From Azospirillum brasilense (GTDB lineage: Bacteria; Pseudomonadota; Alphaproteobacteria; Azospirillales; Azospirillaceae): a stretch of 64,000 nt of DNA. The notes below the pieces were generated by a model that saw only the letters and a program-made list of their open reading frames with translations, did not search any database and was not told the origin of the DNA. A program made the translations under genes and the position numbers. The stretch is taken from NCBI RefSeq assembly GCF_005222205.1, contig NZ_CP032345.1, forward strand, positions 1,427,501 to 1,491,500, in the 5' to 3' direction. This document shows, in pieces, positions 62,346 through 64,000 of the stretch (position 1 is its first letter; each line of letters starts with the position of its first letter).

Positions 62346-63184
62346 ACCGCGAACCCCTCTTCGATCTGGGCGATGCTGCGGGTGGCCGCCGATTCGGGCT
62401 GGAACGGACGGCGGTTGCCGGCGAGGAAGATGCCGAGGCCGAACCCGTCGTCCTCGAGGACGGCGCGCATCGCCTCGTTCGGGTCGTCCGTCGGCTCGCG
62501 GCCGTAGGGATGGACCGTGCTCTTCCAATTGCGCTGCTCGGGGCGGAAGGTGACGCAGGGGGACAGGATGTGGATGACCGAGAAGCCGGGGTGCCGCACG
62601 CCCTCCACGATCAGGCGGGCGACCTCGTTCGGATTGTTGGAGAAGCCGCGGGCGACGAAATTCGCGCCGCAGGCCAGCGCCAGGGCGACCGGCTGGATCG
62701 GGTTGACGCCCGGCCCTTCCGGGGTCAGCTTCGACTCGCACCAGTCGGCCTCGGTGGTCGGCGAGGCCTGGCCCTTGGTCATGCCGTAGACCTGGTTGTC
62801 CATGACGATGTAGGTCATGTCGACGTTGCGGCGGCAGGCGTGCAGGAAGTGGTTGCCGCCGATCGAGAAGCCGTCGCCGTCGCCGCCGAAGATCAGCACG
62901 TTCAGCTCCGGCCGGGCCAGCTTCACGCCGGACGCCACGGCCAGCGAGCGGCCGTGCACCGTGTGGTAGCCGTAGACGCTGGTGTAGGCGGGGATGCGCG
63001 ACGAGCAGCCGATGCCCGACACCACGACGGTGTCCTTGCGCTCCAGCCCCATGGTCGCCATGGCGCGGGTGATGCCGGCCAGCACGGAATAGTCGCCGCA
63101 GCCGGGGCACCAGATGGGCTTCACGTCGGATTTGTAGTCGCCGGGCAGCGGGCCCACGACATCGTCGGTCAGATGGGTATCCAT
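62342..63184 (-). CDS. korB: 2-oxoacid:ferredoxin oxidoreductase beta subunit (KorB)
   Basis: A 280-residue thiamine-diphosphate subunit. The TPP and cluster-binding words are present: WCPGCGDYSVL near the N-terminus, GIGCSSR, and GGDGDGFSIGGNHFLHACRRN with the TPP Mg motif. With KorA it oxidatively decarboxylates 2-oxoglutarate (or another 2-oxoacid) and passes electrons to ferredoxin. It lies 20 bases after korA. Its stop overlaps the ferritin-like gene. Confidence 0.94.
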   Translation of the reverse strand: MDTHLTDDVVGPLPGDYKSDVKPIWCPGCGDYSVLAGITRAMATMGLERKDTVVVSGIGCSSRIPAYTSVYGYHTVHGRSLAVASGVKLARPELNVLIFGGDGDGFSIGGNHFLHACRRNVDMTYIVMDNQVYGMTKGQASPTTEADWCESKLTPEGPGVNPIQPVALALACGANFVARGFSNNPNEVARLIVEGVRHPGFSVIHILSPCVTFRPEQRNWKSTVHPYGREPTDDPNEAMRAVLEDDGFGLGIFLAGNRRPFQPESAATRSIAQIEEGFAV

Positions 63185-63204
63185 GGATTTCGTGCTCCGG
63201 CCGG

Positions 63205-64000
63205 TCAGATCAGGGAAAGAAGCGTCTCGTGCACCTCGCGGGCGCGGATCGGCAGCGGGCCGGGGCGGCTGAACACCGACACCGCGCCCGGCAGGTCGTA
63301 ATGCCCACGCAGGAACTTGTGGAATTGGGCGCCGTGCGTCTGCTCGACGACCAGGACCTTGGTGACGCCCTCCAGCGCCGCGGCCAGCTTGGCCGGCTGG
63401 ACCGGGGAGATCAGGCGGATGGCGACCAGCCGGGCCTTGGTGCCGGCGGCCTCCAGCCGGCGCACCGCCTCGCGCGACGGGCCGGTGGCGGAGCCCCAGG
63501 TGACGACGGCGATCTCGCCCTCGCCTTCGACGTCGGCCCAGGCGTCGCCATAGTCGTAGCTGGTCAGCTTGCGCAGGCGCTTGTCGAGTTGCTTCTGGTG
63601 GTCGGACGCCTGCGAGGACGGCAGGGCGCTCTCGGCGTGCTCCAGACCGTCGGCGGTGTGCTCGCCGCCCGGCATGCCGGGGATGGCGGCGGGGGAGACG
63701 CCCGATTCGGTGTTGGCGTAGCGCAGGTACTTCGCGTCGCCGCCGAGGTCGGTCGCCAGCAGGCGGTTGGCCTTGTGGGGGGCGTCGGCCGGCTTGTCGA
63801 CGATGGCGCGGGACTGGCCCATCGCCTGATCGGACAGCACGATGGCCGGGGTCTGCAGGGCCTCGGCCAGATGCACCGCCCACTGGGTGGTGAACAGGCA
63901 GTCGGCGATGGAGGTCGGGCCGACCACCAGATGCGGGGCGTCGCCGTGCAGGCCGTAGACGGCGATGTTCAGGTCGGACTGTTCGGACTTGGTCGGGATG
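63205..64000 (-). CDS. korA: 2-oxoacid:acceptor oxidoreductase alpha subunit (KorA), C-terminal part
   Basis: The last 265 codons of a leftward gene that begins beyond the window. The visible part includes the pyrimidine-binding domain region (GPTSIADCLFTTQWAVHLAEAL), SGVSPAAIPGMPGG, and the C-terminal domain VTKVLVVEQTHGAQFHKFLRGHY. It matches the KorA-type fused gamma/alpha subunit of 2-oxoglutarate:ferredoxin oxidoreductase. The N-terminal gamma domain is not in view. Confidence 0.93.
   Translation of the reverse strand, partial: IPTKSEQSDLNIAVYGLHGDAPHLVVGPTSIADCLFTTQWAVHLAEALQTPAIVLSDQAMGQSRAIVDKPADAPHKANRLLATDLGGDAKYLRYANTESGVSPAAIPGMPGGEHTADGLEHAESALPSSQASDHQKQLDKRLRKLTSYDYGDAWADVEGEGEIAVVTWGSATGPSREAVRRLEAAGTKARLVAIRLISPVQPAKLAAALEGVTKVLVVEQTHGAQFHKFLRGHYDLPGAVSVFSRPGPLPIRAREVHETLLSLI

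Overview
The window is one contiguous chromosomal segment of a very GC-rich alphaproteobacterium, almost certainly Azospirillum and most likely A. brasilense or a close relative. The strongest pointer is the 112-residue PII protein at 43974-44312. It reads like the A. brasilense GlnZ protein and is followed by an aminotransferase gene, as in the described glnZ-aat locus. High GC third positions, a CIRCE-controlled groESL, polyhydroxyalkanoate (PHA) genes, heme A synthase and an NfnAB-like fused oxidoreductase all fit Rhodospirillales. I see no prophage, insertion sequence, CRISPR array or rRNA operon. Most of the window is core genome, with many small conserved genes of unknown function.

Layout. 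1-4.4 kb: start of a PAP2-like membrane protein, a DUF411 copper-type protein, a receiver-DUF3369-GGDEF diguanylate cyclase, and a tandem pair of uncharacterised membrane-anchored coiled-coil proteins that share a C-terminal domain. 4.4-7.3 kb: a complete phage-shock locus (pspC, pspB, pspA and an unlabelled 48-residue gene), divergent from the activator gene pspF, with a consensus sigma-54 promoter between them. 7.3-11.9 kb: a PHA-system protein, a class A penicillin-binding protein and a flavoprotein. 11.9-18.6 kb: a redox and stress block of pentaheme TorC/NapC-type cytochrome, di-heme cytochrome c peroxidase, catalase and groESL. 18.6-25.7 kb: usg, an orphan GH24 lysozyme, a 1164-residue GltD-PyrK (Nfn-like) fusion, ctaA and phaZ. 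26-35.2 kb: a nuclease-fold protein, a phospholipase-D/VTT protein, an unusual dipeptide-type ABC cluster with degenerate ATPase motifs, and an MscS channel. 35.2-42.2 kb: ybbP (frameshifted) and ybbA divergent from tesA, then FIST, aldo-keto reductase and ThpR genes. 42.4-50.2 kb: UbiH-type hydroxylase, glnZ, aminotransferase, ftsK, lolA and an HdeD-like protein. 50.2-56.7 kb: comM, creatininase-family protein, a peptide-type ABC system whose second permease is frameshifted, and gpt. 56.8-64 kb: tRNA-Arg(ACG), small genes, two stress four-helix-bundle proteins, DUF1289, a von Willebrand lipoprotein, a ferritin-like protein and korB/korA (korA runs off the end).

How the parts work together. 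Several units handle envelope stress (Psp, MscS, YbbAP, LolA, PBP, PLD/VTT). Others handle oxidative stress: catalase, and a probable quinol-to-peroxide chain built from the pentaheme cytochrome and the peroxidase. Others handle low-potential electron flow (KorAB making reduced ferredoxin, and the Nfn-like fusion linking NADH, NADPH and ferredoxin), which matters in a nitrogen fixer regulated by GlnZ. Carbon storage is represented by PhaZ and the PHA-system protein.

Two permease genes each carry a single-base deletion where the expected reading needs a run of six G but the sequence has five. These are either recent mutations or homopolymer sequencing errors. Intergenic space is often occupied by a recurring GC-rich hairpin family (CCCTCTCCC/GGGAGAGGG arms), and once by a palindromic AATCCGTG-repeat element. 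The best candidates for something undescribed are the tandem paralogous pair at 2960-4118, the small gene heading the psp operon, the Nfn-like fusion, the peroxidase-pentaheme pair, and the signature-less ABC ATPase cluster.
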